From: Spongilla lacustris
Taxonomy: Eukaryota > Porifera > Demospongiae > Spongillida > Spongillidae
NCBI GenBank assembly: GCA_949361645.1
Contig: OX442418.1
Coordinates: 929,226-993,225, forward strand
Length of the DNA stretch: 64,000 nucleotides
Direction of reading: 5' to 3'
The notes beneath the pieces were generated by a model, which saw only the letters and a program-made list of their open reading frames with translations, made no database searches and had not been told where the DNA came from. Below are positions 36,570 through 49,946 of the stretch, piece by piece. Position 1 is the stretch's first letter. Every line of letters begins with the position of its first letter. A program made the translations under genes and the position numbers.

Positions 36570-37870
36570 GTCGGTGGGGAATGCTGTGTGATGGTGGGGG
36601 AAGGGCACTGTATGGTGGGGGAAGGGCACTGTATGGTGGGTGACATGCTATGTGATGGTGGGTAGGGGATGCTGGGTGAAGGTTTTTGAAGGTGCTGGGT
36701 ATGATGGTGGGTGAGTGATGCAGTGTGATGGTGAGTGAGCTATGCTGTGTGATGATGGGTGAGCAATACTGTGTGGTGGGGATTTACAACTTTTCCTGGT
36801 TTCACAGAGGTAGCCCATCATGCCATCCCCACAGCTAATAACCCTCCAGTCCGCGTTTGCGATGCTGTGATGGTGAGTGAGCAATGTGGGTGATGGTGGG
36901 TGAGCAATGTGGGTGATGGTGGGTGAGCAATGTGGGAGTGATGCTGTGCGATGGTGGGTGAGCAATGTGGGAGTGATGCTGTGCGATGGTGGGTGAGCAA
37001 TGTGGGAGTGATGCTGTGCGATGGTGGGTGAGCAATGTGGGAGTGATGCTGTGCGATGGTGGGTGAGCAATGTGGGAGTGATGCTCTGCGATGGTGGGTG
37101 AGCAATGTGGGAGTGATGCTGTGCGATGGTGGGTGAGCAATGCAGGAGAGATAATGTGCGATAGTGGATGGGCATGCTGAGTGATGATGCATGTGGGAGA
37201 TGTTGCGTGATGGTGGGAGAAGGGCACTGTGTGATGGTAGGTGAAGGATGCTCGAGGATTATGGGTGGGGGGTGCCATAGTAGGGTGGGTTGGAGATGCT
37301 GTAGGGTTGTGGGTAAGGGACGCTGTGTGATGGTAGGTGGGGGAGGCTGTGTCATGGTAGGTGGGGATGCCATAGAATTGTGGGTTGGAGATGCCGAGTG
37401 ATGGTGGAAGAAGGATGTTGCGTGATGGCAGGTGAAGGACACTAGGATTGTTGGTGAGGGATGCTGTGTTAGTGGGTGTGGGAGCTGTATGATATTGGGT
37501 GAGGGATGCTGTGTGATGGTGGGTGAGCAATGTGGGTAGAGTGAGGGATGGTGTGTATTGGTGGGTGGATGATGCCATAGAATTGTGAGTGGAGAATGCT
37601 TGTGATGGTGAGTGGGGATGCCGTAGAATTGTGGGTGTGGGATGCTGTGTGATGGTAGGGAGTGATGTTCATGATGGCAAGTAAAGGATGATGTGTGATG
37701 GTGGGTGGGTGATGCTGCATGACGGTCAGTAAATGATACTGTGTGATGGTGGGGGTGAGGGATGCTATGTTGAGGGGGGTGCAGAGGATTGTGTGTGGGG
37801 GTGATGTGATGGTGAGTGAGGGAGCTGTGTGAGGTGGGTAAGGGATGCGAGGGATGCTGTGTGATTACTG
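36570..37870. repeat. 35-bp G/T-rich minisatellite of composite 2
   Basis: Best-ordered part 36935-37140 repeats gatgctgtgcgatggtgggt plus gagcaatgtgggagt six times; elsewhere degenerate. About 75 bp of unrelated sequence is inserted at 36784-36858. The 447-residue minus-strand frame across this array is repeat-derived. Confidence 0.93.
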
Positions 37871-38730
37871 TCCAGTAAGGTGAACATATTCTGACAACCT
37901 TTCTATCTTTCCATACAGTTGCTACCAATGGCCAGCTGCAACTCTCTACTTCCTGAAGCTTTTCTTGTTTGTATTGCTTGATAGTCATCAACCACAGAAA
38001 ACCACACTTTGACCTCCATAATATATGGGACAGTTTCCACGAAAATGGCCCTTCGTTTATATATATATAATGTTATAAAAATGCTTCTCTTTTGAATCGC
38101 TATATCTTCCGAACGGTTAAAGCTATCAACTTCTTATTTTCAACACTTCATACTACACCATTTCTCTATGGTAAAATACATTTTGGGGTCTTGCACTTGC
38201 TCCGTGCCTGTATTGCAACGTCCGATACCCCTGTGGGTTCAAACCTGCCATAACTTTCTGTAGGAGTAATCAAATCGCTTCAAATTCGGTTTGTAGGTAG
38301 AGAGGTCGTATACCTATCGATTTGTTCTGTTCGTTAATTTTTATGTCATCCGTTACGGGGATACAGCGGCGCAAAGTTGCTACAAGTTTCCCGCTCGAAT
38401 CGCGCCGTTGTACGTGCGTGACCCGCTTCCATGCACCAAATACATGAATATGCAACTACTTCCTGTGGGCTGTCACTTGGATAACTTATAGCCACACCTA
38501 CTCTGCGCTGGATACGTGAATCCATCTCCCGGTCGGACTCACATGCAGTTGTTATACTATTCGATCCCTATTTCGTTATCTTCTGCGTACATAAACTTTA
38601 TGGCGCCGTCAACTGAAGACAAGGTCATAAGAGTTTCAATCGGCGGACGTGAAGTTCGAGCGGTGCGAATACGACGATCGTGAGAAAGGTTACTAGATCT
38701 ATGCTAGTACAGTGACGACGGTGGTCCCAT

Positions 38731-41700
38731 TTACACCCTGCACTTGTGTCTGTTGTGGGATAAAATCCATGGTCCCCTTTACATCCTCTGTTGTGGGATC
38801 AAATCCATGGTCCATTTACATCCTCTGTTGTGGGATCAAATCCATGGTCCATTTACATGTACATCCTGTACTTGCATTGTGTATTTAGGGGTCAAATCTA
38901 TGGTCCCATTTAAAATTTTACATCCTGTACTTGTGTCTGTTTTAGGGTCAGATCCATGGTCCCATTTACACCCTAAACTTGTGTATGTTTTGGGGTCAAA
39001 TCATTGGTTCCATTTACACCCTGTACTTGTGTCTGTTGTGGGGTCAAATCCATGGTCCCATTTATATCCTGTACTCGTGTCTATTGTGGGGTCAAATCCG
39101 TGATCCCATTTACACCCTGTACTTGAGTATGCTGTGGGGTCAAATCCATGGTTCCATTTACACCCTGTACTTGAGTCTGTTTTAGAGTCAAATCTATGGT
39201 CCCATTTACATCCTGTACTTGAGTCTGTTTAGGGTCAATTCATTGGTCCCATTTACACCCTGTATATTGGAGTCAAATCCATGGTCCGATTTACTCCCTG
39301 TACTTGTGATCAAATCCATGGTCCCATTTACACCCTGTACTTGTGATCAAATCCATGGTCCCATTTACACCCTCTACTTGTGATCATATCCATGGTCCCA
39401 TTTACACACTGTACTTGTGTCTGTTGTGAGATGTAATCCATGGTCCCATTTAACCCTGTACTTCTGTCTGTTGTGGGGTCAAATGCATGGTCCCATTTAC
39501 ACCTTGTACTTTTGTCTGTTGTGCGGTCAAATCCATGGTCTGCTTTACACCCTATACTTGTGATCAAATCCATGGTCCCATTTACACCCTGCACTTGTGT
39601 CTGTTGTGGGGTCAAATCCATGGTCCCATTTACACCCTGTACTTGTGTCTATTGTGGGGTCAATTCCATGATCCTATTTACACCCTGTACTTGAGTATGC
39701 TGTGGGATCAAATCCATGGTTCCATTTACACCCTGTACTTGTGTCTGTTGTGGGGTCAAATCCATGATCCCATTTACACCCTATACTTGAGTCTGTTTTA
39801 GAGTCAAATCTATGGTCCCATTTACACCCTGTAGTTGAGTCTGTTGTGGGGTCAAATCCATGGTCTGCTTTACACCCTGCACTTGTGATCAAATCCATGG
39901 TCCCATTTACACCCTGTACTTGTGTCTGTTGTGGGGTCAAATCCATGGTCCCATTTACACCCTGTACTTGTGTCTATTGTGTGGACAATTCCATGATCCC
40001 ATTTACACCCTGTACTTGAGTATGCTGTGGGGTCAAATCCATGGTTCCATTTACACCCTGTACTTGAGTCTGTTTTAGGGTCAATTCATTGGTCCCATTT
40101 ACACCCTGTACTTGTGTATGCTGTGGGGTCAAATCCATGGTTCCATTTACACCCTGTACTTAAATCTGTTTTAGGGTCAAAACTATGGTCCCATTTACAC
40201 CCTGTACTTTTGTCTGTTGTGGGGTCAAATCCAAGTCCCATTTACACCCTGTATTTGTGATCAAATCCATGGTCTCATTTACACCCTGTACTTGTGATCA
40301 AATCCATGGTCTGATTTACACCCTGTACTTGTGATCAAATCCATGGTCTGATTTACACCCTGTACTTGTGATCAAATCCATGGTCCCATTTACACCCTGT
40401 ACTTTTGTCTGTTGTGGGGTCAAATCCATGGTCTGCTTTACACCCTATACTTGTGATCAAATCCATGGTCCCATTTACACCCTGCACTTGTGTCTGTTGT
40501 GGGGTCAAATCCATGGTCCCATTTACACCCTGTACTTGTGTCTATTGTGGGGTCAATTCCATGATCCTATTTACACCCTGTACTTGAGTATGCTGTGGGA
40601 TCAAATCCATGGTTCCATTTACACCCTGTACTTGTGTCTGTTGTGGGGTCAAATCCATGATCCCATTTACACCGTATACTTGAGTCTGTTTTAGAGTCAA
40701 ATCTATGGTCCCATTTACACCCTGTAGTTGAGTCTGTTTAAGGTCAATTCATTGGTCTCATTTACACCCAGTACTTTTGTCTGTTGTGGGGTCAAATCCA
40801 TGGTCTGCTTTACACCCTGTACTTGTGATCAAATCCATGGTCCCATTTACACCCTGTACTTGTGTCTGTTGTGGGGTCAAATCCATGGTCCCATTTACAC
40901 CCTGTACTTGTGTCTATTGTGTGGACAATTCCATGATCCTATTTACACCCTGTACTTGAGTATGCTGTGGGGTCAAATCCATGGTTCCATTTACACCCTG
41001 TACTTGAGTATGCATTGGGGTCAAATCCATGGTTCCATTTACACCCTGTACTTGAGTCTGTTTTAGGGTAAATTCATTGGTCCCATTTACACCCTGTACT
41101 TTTGTCTGTTGTGGAGTCAAATCCATGGTCCGATTTACTCTCTATAGTTGTGATCAAATCCATGGTCCCATTTACACCCTGTACTTGTGTATGCTGTGGG
41201 GTCAAATCCATGGTTCCATTTACACCCTGTAGTTGTGATCAAATCCATGGTCTCATTTACACCCTGTACTTGTGATCAAATCCATGGTCCGATTTACACC
41301 CTGTACTTGTGATTAAATCCATGATCTCATTTACACCCTGTACTTGTGATCAAATCCATGGTCTCATTTACACCTTGTACTTGTGATCAAATCCATGGTC
41401 TGATTTACACCCTGTACTTGTGATCAAATCCATGGTCTCATTTACACCCCATACTTGTGATCAAATCCATGGTCCGATTTACACCCTGTACTTGTGATCA
41501 AACCTGTACTTTTGTCGGTTGTGGGGTCAAATCCATGGTCTGTTTTACACCCTGTACTTGTGATGAAATCCATGGTCCCATTTACACCCTGTACTTGTGT
41601 CTGTTGTGGGGTCAAATGCATGGTCCCATTTACACTCTGTACTTTTGTCTGTTGTGGGGTCAAATCCATGGTCTACTTTACACCCTGTATTTGTGATCAA

Positions 41701-42340
41701 ATCCATGGTCTCATTTACACCCTGTACTTGTGATCAAATCCATGGTCCGATTTACACCCTGTACTTGTGATTAAATCCATGGTCTCATTTACACCCTGTA
41801 CTTGTGATCAAATCCATGGTCTCATTTACACCCTGTACTTGTGATCAAATCCATGGTCCGGTTTATACCCTGTACTTGTGATCAAATCCATGGTCTGATT
41901 TACACCCTGTACTTGTGATCAAATCCATGGTCTCATTTACACCCTGTACTTGTGATCAAATCCATGGTCCGATTTACACCCTGTACTTGTGATCAAATCC
42001 ATGGTCCCATTTACACCCTGTACTTTTGTCTGTTGTGGGGTCAAATCCATGGTCTGCTTTACACCCTGTACTTGTGATGAAATCCATGGTCCCATTTACA
42101 CCCTGTACTTGTGTCTGTTGTGGGGTCAAATGCATGGTCCCATTTACACTCTGTACTTTTGTCTGTTGTGGGGTCAAATCCATGGTCTGCTTTACACCCT
42201 GTACTTGTGATGAAATCCATGGTCCCATTTACACCCTGTACTTGTGTCTATTTTAGGATCGTATCCATGGTCCCATTTACACTCTGTATGTGTGTCTGTT
42301 GTGCGGTCAATTCATTGGTCCGTAATGGCCCTGGGTCTAA
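38731..42340 (+). repeat. 37/48-bp minisatellite, left field of foldback
   Basis: Two interleaved unit types: a short one (tttacaccctgtacttgtga plus tcaaatccatggtc, 37 bp) and a long one with tgtctgttgtggggtcaaat inserted (48 bp). Roughly 80-90 units. The 48-bp type is divisible by three, giving long repetitive frames that are not genes. Confidence 0.95.
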
Positions 42341-44589
42341 CCAGGTCAGCTCCCTCACTACAAGCGGATAGAACCATGCATTAATATAAGTTAACTTAAT
42401 AGCCCCACACTACATGTCCAGCTAGCACCAGTGCATGGAACAATTGCAGAAGGAGTTATCAAACTGCCAGCAAGGGAGGAACCAGGTGCTAAAAAAATCC
42501 TACGGGGTCATTGGGGGCCCCCACAATTATGCAGTTCTCACACTGCGATAGGAATCGGTCCCCCCCCCCCCCCCCCCCCCCCCCATTCGCCCCCATGGCC
42601 CTATTTCCCACTACCTATCCTCCTTTACTGCAATTTGTATCCTTTACTGCAAGTTGTATCCGAGGCCCAGGCCATCCCCTACTAAATAGCACTCTCAGTC
42701 TCCACACAACCAGCCCTCCCACCCACCCACCCACCCACCCACCCACCCACCCACCCACCCACCCCTAAACACCCCTCGTACATATACATGGTGTAATCAG
42801 ACTGCCAACAGGGGATCTGCCAGCTGCCACATTACCAGGATTGAATGGGGTCATCACAAAAGTAGACCCCAGCATGTGGAGTGGAACATTGAACTGGAGC
42901 CGGTCCCAAACACTGGGGCCAGCCACAATGGCCCCCTATCCTAGCCCGACACAGTACTAACACCAGCTTCTCGCTGCAAATGCAAATGAAGCCACTACCT
43001 GTGAAACCATTAACCCTCACACTACAAGAGGACTTAATGGTAGGGAAACCATCAACTACAAGTGGAGCTACCAGCTCGCATTGGACAAATGGAATACCAC
43101 CACTGAAGCAGCCTCCATTTGTAGAGTGTACATACGTGCCTACGTTTGTCTCTTCACACATTTTGTGTTGTAGATGTGAACTACTGTAGACATGTACATG
43201 TACAGAGTAAAATTTTATCGCTGTTAGTGGTGAATATAGTTACCTGCCCTATCGGTACTGATTGCGGTGGGTCTGCACCCGTGGTTGGTTTATATAGACA
43301 ACAGAGGGCGTTTTGCCCTACTGGGAACTACTGTACGCGAGTAACAAAACACGTAAGTACCGTTTTGAATGTCACATAAATTGCATGCACAGTCACAGCT
43401 ACAATGTGGCACGATGAAGACATCAGAATTCATGACCACACAAGTGAAGTTAGCATTACCAGTGTATCCCAGTTTCACCTGTGCCCCACGGCCACTATAT
43501 ACACTAGCACATACATTTTAGCAGATATACAACAGCCTAGGGCTAGCTATAGGTATACGCAAGTACGTAGTTGATGGATCCATTACATTTGTAGGGTCTG
43601 CTAACTCCACTTGTGTGGTAATGTCTTCATCGTGCCACATTGTACATTGTGCATGCAATTTATGTGACATTCAAAACGGCACTTACGTACTACTCGTACA
43701 GTACAGTAGTTCCCAGTAGGGCAAAACGCCCTCTGTTGTCTATATAAATCAACCACGGGTGCAGACCCACCGCAATCAGTACCGATAGGGCAGGTAACTA
43801 TATTCACCACTAACAGCATCCACACCAGATAAAATTTACTCTGTACATGTACATGTCTACAGTAGTTCAGATCTAAGACACAAAATGTGTGAAGAGACAA
43901 ACGTAGGCACGTATGTACACTCTAAAAATGGAGGCTGCTTCAGTCCATGGTGGTTCCATTTGTCCAATGCAAGCTGGTAACTCCACTTGTAGTTGATGGT
44001 TTCCCTACCATTAAGTCCTCTTGTAGTGTGAGGGTTAATGGTTTCACAGGTAGTGGCTTCATTTGCATTTGCAGTGTCGGGCTAGGATAGGAGGCCATTG
44101 TGGCTGGCCCCAGTGTTTGGGGCCGGCTCCAGTTCAATGTTCCACTCCACATGCTGGAGTCTACTTTTGTGATGACCACCCCATTCAATCCTGATAATGT
44201 GGCAGCTGGCAGATCCCCTGTTGGCAGTCTGATTACACCATATATATGTACGAGGGGTGTTTAGGGGTGGGTGGGTGGGTGGGTGGGTGGGAGGGCTGGT
44301 TGTGTGGAGACTGAGAGTGCTATAGAGTAAGGAATGGCCTGGGCCTCGGATACAACTTGCAGTAGAGGAGGATAGGTAGTGGGAGATAGGGCCATGGTGG
44401 CGAATGCGGCATGCCCAGTGTGAGAGCTGCATTAATGTGGGAGCCCCCAATGACCCTGTAGGATTTTTTAGCACCTGGTTGCTCCCTTGCTGGCAGTCTA
44501 CTGGTGCTAACTGGACATGTAGTGTGGGGCTATTAAGTTAATTTGCATTAATGGTTCTGTCCGCACGAAGTGAGGGAGCTGACCTGATT
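42341..44589. repeat. Central inverted segments and loop of the foldback
   Basis: 42370-43462 and 43600-44560 are inverted copies (shared taacttaatagccccacact, aggacttaatggtagggaaa, a (ccca)n array at 42718-42764 versus (tggg)n at 44269-44291, and gcaaaacgccctctgttgtc). Loop 43463-43599 is single-copy. The left arm has an extra C run at about 42561-42584. No gene recognised. Confidence 0.85.
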
Positions 44590-47409
44590 CGACCCTCGGC
44601 CATTACAGGGTGTAAATGGGACCAATGCATTGACCACACAACAGACACACATACAGAGTGTAAATGCGGGGATCATTCATTTGGCCCCACAACAGACACA
44701 AGCACAGGGTATAAATGGGATCATGGATTTGAACACAAGTACAGGGTGTAAATCGCACCAAGGATTTGACCACACAACAGACAAAAGTACAGGGTGTAAA
44801 TGGGACCATGGATTTGATCACAAGTAAAAGGGGTGTAAATCAGACCATGGATTTCACCCACAACAGACACATGTACAGGGTGTAAATCAGACCATGGATT
44901 TGACCCCACAACAGACAAAAGTACAGGGTGTAAATGGGAGCATGAGTTTGACCCCACAACAGACACGAGTACTCAAGTACAGGATGGGACCATGGATTTA
45001 ATCACAAGTACAAGGTGTAAATCAGACCATGGATTAACCCCACAACAGACAAAAGTACAGGTGTAAATGGGAGCATGAGTTTGACCCCACAACAGACAAA
45101 AGTACAAGGGTGTAAATGGGACCATGGATTTGATCCCAAGTACAGACTGGGTATAAATGGGACCATGGATTTGATCACAGGTACAAGGTGTAAATCGGAC
45201 CATGGATTTGATCACAAGTACAGGGTGTAAATGAGACCATGGATTTGATCACAAGTACAGGGTGTAAATGGAACCATGGTTCTGACCCCACAACAGACAC
45301 AAGAACAAGGTGTAAATGGGACCATGAATTTGACCCCACAACAGTCACAAGTAAAGGGTGTAAATGGGACCATAGCTTTGACCCAAAAACATATTTAAGT
45401 ACAGGGTGTATATGGAACCATGGATTTGACCCCACAGCATACACAAGTACAGGGTGTAAATGGGACCATGGATTTGATCTTAAAACAGACTCAAGTACAG
45501 GGTGTAAATGGGAGCATGAGTTTGACCCACAACAGACACAAGTACAGGGTGTAAATGGGACCAATGAATTTACCCCACAACAGACACAAGTACAGAGTGT
45601 AAATGGGACCATGGATTTGATCAAAAGTACAGGGAGTACATCGGACCATGGATTTGACCCCACAACAGACAAACGTACAGGGTGTAAATGGGACCAATGA
45701 ATTGACCCTAAATAAACTCAAGTACAGGGTGTAAATGGGACCATAGGTTTGACCCTAAAACAGACTCAACTACAGGGTGTAAATGGGACCATAGATTTGA
45801 CCATAAACAGACTCAAGTACAGGGTGTAAATGGGACCATGGATTTGACCCCAAACAGACACAAGTACAGGGTGTAAATGGGACCATGGATTTGATCCCAC
45901 AACAGACACATACAACATGTATATCCCACAATAGACACAACAAGCACAGGGTGTAAATGGGACCATGGATTTGACCCCACAAAAGACACAAGTACAGGGT
46001 GTAAATGGGACCATGGATTTCATCACAAGTACAGGGTGTAAAGCAGACCATGGATTTGACCCCACAACAGACAAAAGTACAGGTCTAAATGGGAGTATGA
46101 GTTTGACCCCACAACAGACAAAAGTACAGGGTGTAAATGGGACCATGCATTTGACCCCACAACAGACAGAAGTAAAGGGTTAAATGGGACCATGGATTAG
46201 ATCTCACAACAGACACAAGTACAGTGTGTAAATGGGACCAAGGATTTGATCACACGTACAGGGTGTATATCGGACCACGGATTTGAACCCACAACAGACA
46301 AGAAAAAGGTGTAAATGGGACCATGAGTTTGACCCCACAACGGACACAAATACAGAGTGTAAATGGGACCATGGATTTGACTCCGCAACAGACAAAAGTA
46401 CAGGGTGTAAATGGAACCATAGATTTGACCCTAAAACAGACTCAAGTACAGGGTGTAAATGGGACCATGGATTTGACCCCACAACAGACACAATTACAGG
46501 GTGTAAAAGGAACCATGGATTTGACCCCACAGCATACTCAAGTACAGGGTGTAAATGGGACCATGGATTTGATCACAAGTATAGGGTGTAAAGCAGACCA
46601 TGGATTTGACCCCACAGCATACACAAGTACAGGGTGTAAATGGGACCATGGATTTGATCACAAGTACAGGGTGTAAATGGGTCCATGAGTTTGACCCCAT
46701 AACAGACACAAATACAGGGTGTAAATGGGACCAATGAATTGACCCTAAAACAGACTCAAGTACAGGGTGTAAATGGAACCATGGATTTGACCCCACAGCA
46801 TACTCAAGTACAGGGTGTAAATGGAACCATGGATTTGACCCCACAGCATACTCAAGTACAGGGTGTAAATGGGACCATGGATTTGATCACAAGTACAGGG
46901 AGTAAATCGGACCATGGATTTGACTCCAATATACAGGGTGTAAATGGGACCAATGAACTGACCCTAAACAGACTCAAGTACAGGATGTAAATGGGACCAT
47001 AGATTTGACTCTAAAACAGACTCAAGTACAGGGTGTAAATGGAACCATGGATTTGACCCCACAGCATACTCAAGTACAGGGTGTAAATGGGATCATGGAT
47101 TTGACCCCACAGTACAGGGTGTAAATGGGACCATGGATTTGACCCCACAACAGACAGAAGTGCAGGGTGTAAATGGGACCATGGATCTGACCCTAAAACA
47201 GACACAAGTACAGGATGTAAAATTTTAAATGGGACCATAGATTTGACCCCTAAATACACAATGCAAGTACAGGATGTACATGTAAATGGACCATGGATTT
47301 GATCCCACAACAGAGGATGTAAATGGACCATGGATTTGATCCCACAACAGAGGATGTAAAGGGGACCATGGATTTTATCCCACAACAGACACAAGTGCAG
47401 GGTGTAAAT
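44590..47409 (-). repeat. 37/48-bp minisatellite, right field of foldback (inverted)
   Basis: Same units as 38731-42340 in reverse complement (gtacagggtgtaaatgggac, catggatttgaccccacaac). Shorter than the left field by about 0.8 kb, so unit number has changed since the inversion arose. Confidence 0.95.
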
Positions 47410-48120
47410 GGGACCACCGTCGTCACTGTACTAGCATAGATCTAGTAACCTTTCTCACGATCGTCGTATTCGCACCGCTCCAACTTCACGTCCGCCGATT
47501 GAAACTCTTATGACCTTGTCTTCAGTTGACGGCGCCATAAAGTTTATGTACGCAGAAGATAACGAAATAGGGATCGAATAGTATAACAACTGCATGTGAG
47601 TCCGACCGGGAGATGGATTCACGTATCCAGCGCAGAGTAGGTGTGGCTATAAGTTATCCAAGTGACAGCCCACAGGAAGTAGTTGCATATTCATGTATTT
47701 GGTGCATGGAAGCGGGTCACGCACGTACAACGGCGCGATTCGAGCGGGAAACTTGTAGCAACTTTGCGCCGCTGTATCCCCGTAACGGATGACATAAAAA
47801 TTAACGAACAGAACAAATCGATAGGTATACGACCTCTCTACCTACAAACCGAATTTGAAGCGATTTGATTACTCCTACAGAAAGTTATGGCAGGTTTGAA
47901 CCCACAGGGGTATCGGACGTTGCAATACAGGCACGGAGCAAGTGCAAGACCCCAAAATGTATTTTACCATAGAGAAATGGTGTAGTATGAAGTGTTGAAA
48001 ATAAGAAGTTGATAGCTTTAACCGTTCGGAAGATATAGCGATTCAAAAGAGAAGCATTTTTATAACATTATATATATATAAACGAAGGGCCATTTTCGTG
48101 GAAACTGTCCCATATATATA

Positions 48121-48977
48121 TATATATATGTCACATGCGATGCCTTTGTTTTGAATTGCGCTTACGCGTTTATTCGTAGTGACAATAATACTACAAAGAC
48201 ACATACTGTTAGGATGCCTGTTGACTATATTTCTGCAAAGTTTGATAGTGACTGGAATAACGAAAGAAAAGCTATACTAACATAAGTAACACCCTACGAC
48301 ACTTCAAAGCAATGTACAGTGTGTCACATGGGCGCGCATGATGCCTTGATAATTTCTAGTTTTGAATTGTGCCTATTATCATGAAGCATAGCTCAACGAT
48401 TCATGGGAACACCCCTTTGTTACAAGCAAATAAAAACAATTGCAGGAGACCTCACATTTTAGGATTACACACCTGCATGAGTACAATAATCAATGTGGTT
48501 ACAGTATACATAAAGTGCAGATCAGATAGACCATGTGGGCTATTATCACAAAATTATTTGTCTGGGTAATGCGCCTATCATTGTTAGGTGAGACCCCCCC
48601 CCCCTCCCCCCCTGGGGCATTACATGTAGGAGGGATTTGACCTTTAGTAAAGCAAACTGCCCCTGGTTGGGGGTTAATAACTGGCCAATTGTTTATACTA
48701 CGTGGTCTGATAAAAGGTCAAACGCGTGCCCCTACGGTCAAATGTGTGGCCAGTTATGATATTCACGCGTCAAATCCCCACCTAATCCCGACTTCGCCCC
48801 GGGGGGGGGGGGGGGGGTCTCACGTAACAATGATAGGTTCATAATGGCTGCGTAGCATATGTCGTTTTACACAGCAGGTCACAACCACCATAGCGCAAAC
48901 CAGGGTCCGCAGATTTCGCTACCCCGCAGTTCAGATTCCCTACCCAGACTCCTGATTAATTATATATTCACACGACG
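48121..48977 (+). other. Element interior with segment shared with 22020-22356
   Basis: 48378-48977 matches composite 1 apart from the insertion at 48572-48841. 48131-48376 is specific to composite 2. No coding function recognised. Confidence 0.6.
48572..48841. mobile_element. 270-bp MITE with taatg target duplication
   Basis: Ends cctatcattgtta... and ...taacaatgatagg, followed inward by C and G runs that also pair. taatg is found at 48567-48571 and 48842-48846. The uninterrupted site is at about 22211-22222. Non-coding. Confidence 0.8.
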
Positions 48978-49010
48978 GGATTGGAGGTCGGAAAACGGTT
49001 TTAGAGTACA

Positions 49011-49348
49011 CAGTGGCGTAGGAAAAGGGGGGGCAGGGGGGGCAACTGCCCCCCCACTTTTAAAAGTGGGGGGGGGGGGGGGGGGGGGGGCCATGCCCCC
49101 CTACTTTTATACCAGTGATACTACAGATAAATGCGTAATTTGTAATAAATTGCACTGATTCTAGTGTAGTTTTGTAACGTCGTTAGATGCAAATAGCGTT
49201 GGCTTCTGGGGCACAACTCCAGAGTCCCAGACCCCAATGCGGAAGCTTACAGCACTCCCCTAGCTGGCTGGGGGAGGGGCACCGCTCTCCCGCCATGATG
49301 ACCATCGAACTTTGCCCCCCCACTTTTAAACTCCTTCCTACGCCGCTG
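49011..49348. mobile_element. hAT-like MITE with G run
   Basis: Begins cagtggcgtaggaa at 49011 and ends ttcctacgccgctg at 49348. A run of about 26 G sits near 49066. A clean 8-bp target duplication is not visible (agagtaca and ctacacat). Non-coding. Assignment to hAT rests on the end sequence only. Confidence 0.65.
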
Positions 49349-49430
49349 CTACACATCAGGTCACATCAACGCCCAAGTCGGGTGAGCTCAACTAGGACTC
49401 CACGCCACTCTATATTTTACATAGAAATGT

Positions 49431-49946
49431 TTACACAATCGTGCAAATAGCGATAGCTTTACATCCATCTTGCACAGAGAAATCTGTCAAGTGCTCACCT
49501 GTAGACGATTGCAAAGAACCCGACTGCAACCCGGATGGACCAGGCGACTGCAACGCAGATGGACCTGACGACTGCAACCCAGATGGACCAGGCGACTGCA
49601 ACGCAGATGGACCTGATGACTGCAACCAAGATGGACCAGGCGACTGCAACGCAGATGGACCTGATGACTGCAACCAAGATGGACCAGGCGACTGCAACGC
49701 AGATGGACCTGATGACTGCAACCCGGATGGACCAGGTGACTGCAACGCAGATGGACCTGACGACTGCAACCCAGATGGACCAGGCGACTGCAACGCAGAT
49801 GGACCTGATGACTGCAACCAAGATGGACTAGGTGACTGCAAGGAGCCGGACGACTGTTCAAGCACGGGTATTCTAGTTGAATTTTGAGAGAGCACCCTGA
49901 TTGCCTCCAAATACGCCCTGTGATAAAGCTCATCTGGTAACGCCAT
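49431..49946 (-). CDS. Probable first exon of the transposon HECT gene, with 24/48-bp repeat
   Basis: ATG at 49946 (minus) opens MALPDELYHRAYLEAIRVLS, a helical start, then about 14 repeats of an octapeptide pair (LQSPGPSG / LQSSGPSA) coded by 24-bp units at 49520-49850. The sequence ctacaggtgagc at about 49504-49493 (minus) is a strong splice donor, so the exon probably ends near 49497 and joins an exon like VPVMSVARGALNDL. The reading frame beyond the donor runs to 49431. The assignment to the HECT gene is inferred from orientation and splice phase signals; the downstream exons are not adjacent in this rearranged copy, so this copy cannot make a full protein. The plus-strand frame (CNPDGPGDCNADGPDD) is also open but is a repeat shadow. 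Confidence 0.6.
   Translation of the reverse strand: MALPDELYHRAYLEAIRVLSQNSTRIPVLEQSSGSLQSPSPSWLQSSGPSALQSPGPSGLQSSGPSALQSPGPSGLQSSGPSALQSPGPSWLQSSGPSALQSPGPSWLQSSGPSALQSPGPSGLQSSGPSALQSPGPSGLQSGSLQSSTGEHLTDFSVQDGCKAIAICTIV

Larger units (their letters stand above)
38021..48120. mobile_element. 10-kb foldback element (giant palindrome)
   Basis: Left end atatatgggacagtttccac, right end its inverse. Terminal arms of about 710 bp (38021-38730, 47410-48120) are near-identical and match the MITE at 33792-34625. Then come opposed minisatellite fields (38731-42340 and 44590-47409), opposed segments (42370-43462 and 43600-44560) and a loop of about 137 bp centred near 43531. Composite 1 lacks this 10-kb block at the equivalent point (22031), so it was gained in composite 2 or lost from composite 1. 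No transposase gene was found inside; mobilised in trans if mobile. Confidence 0.85.

Noticed and set aside
36648..37991. 447-residue minus-strand ORF as a gene
   Set aside because: It is made of the minisatellite read in a stop-free frame; overlapping frames are equally open and composition is repeat-driven.
38731..47409. Many 60-165-residue ORFs with MVPFTPCT or TGCKWDHG repeats
   Set aside because: Direct translations of the 37/48-bp satellite in several frames and both strands; no unique sequence.
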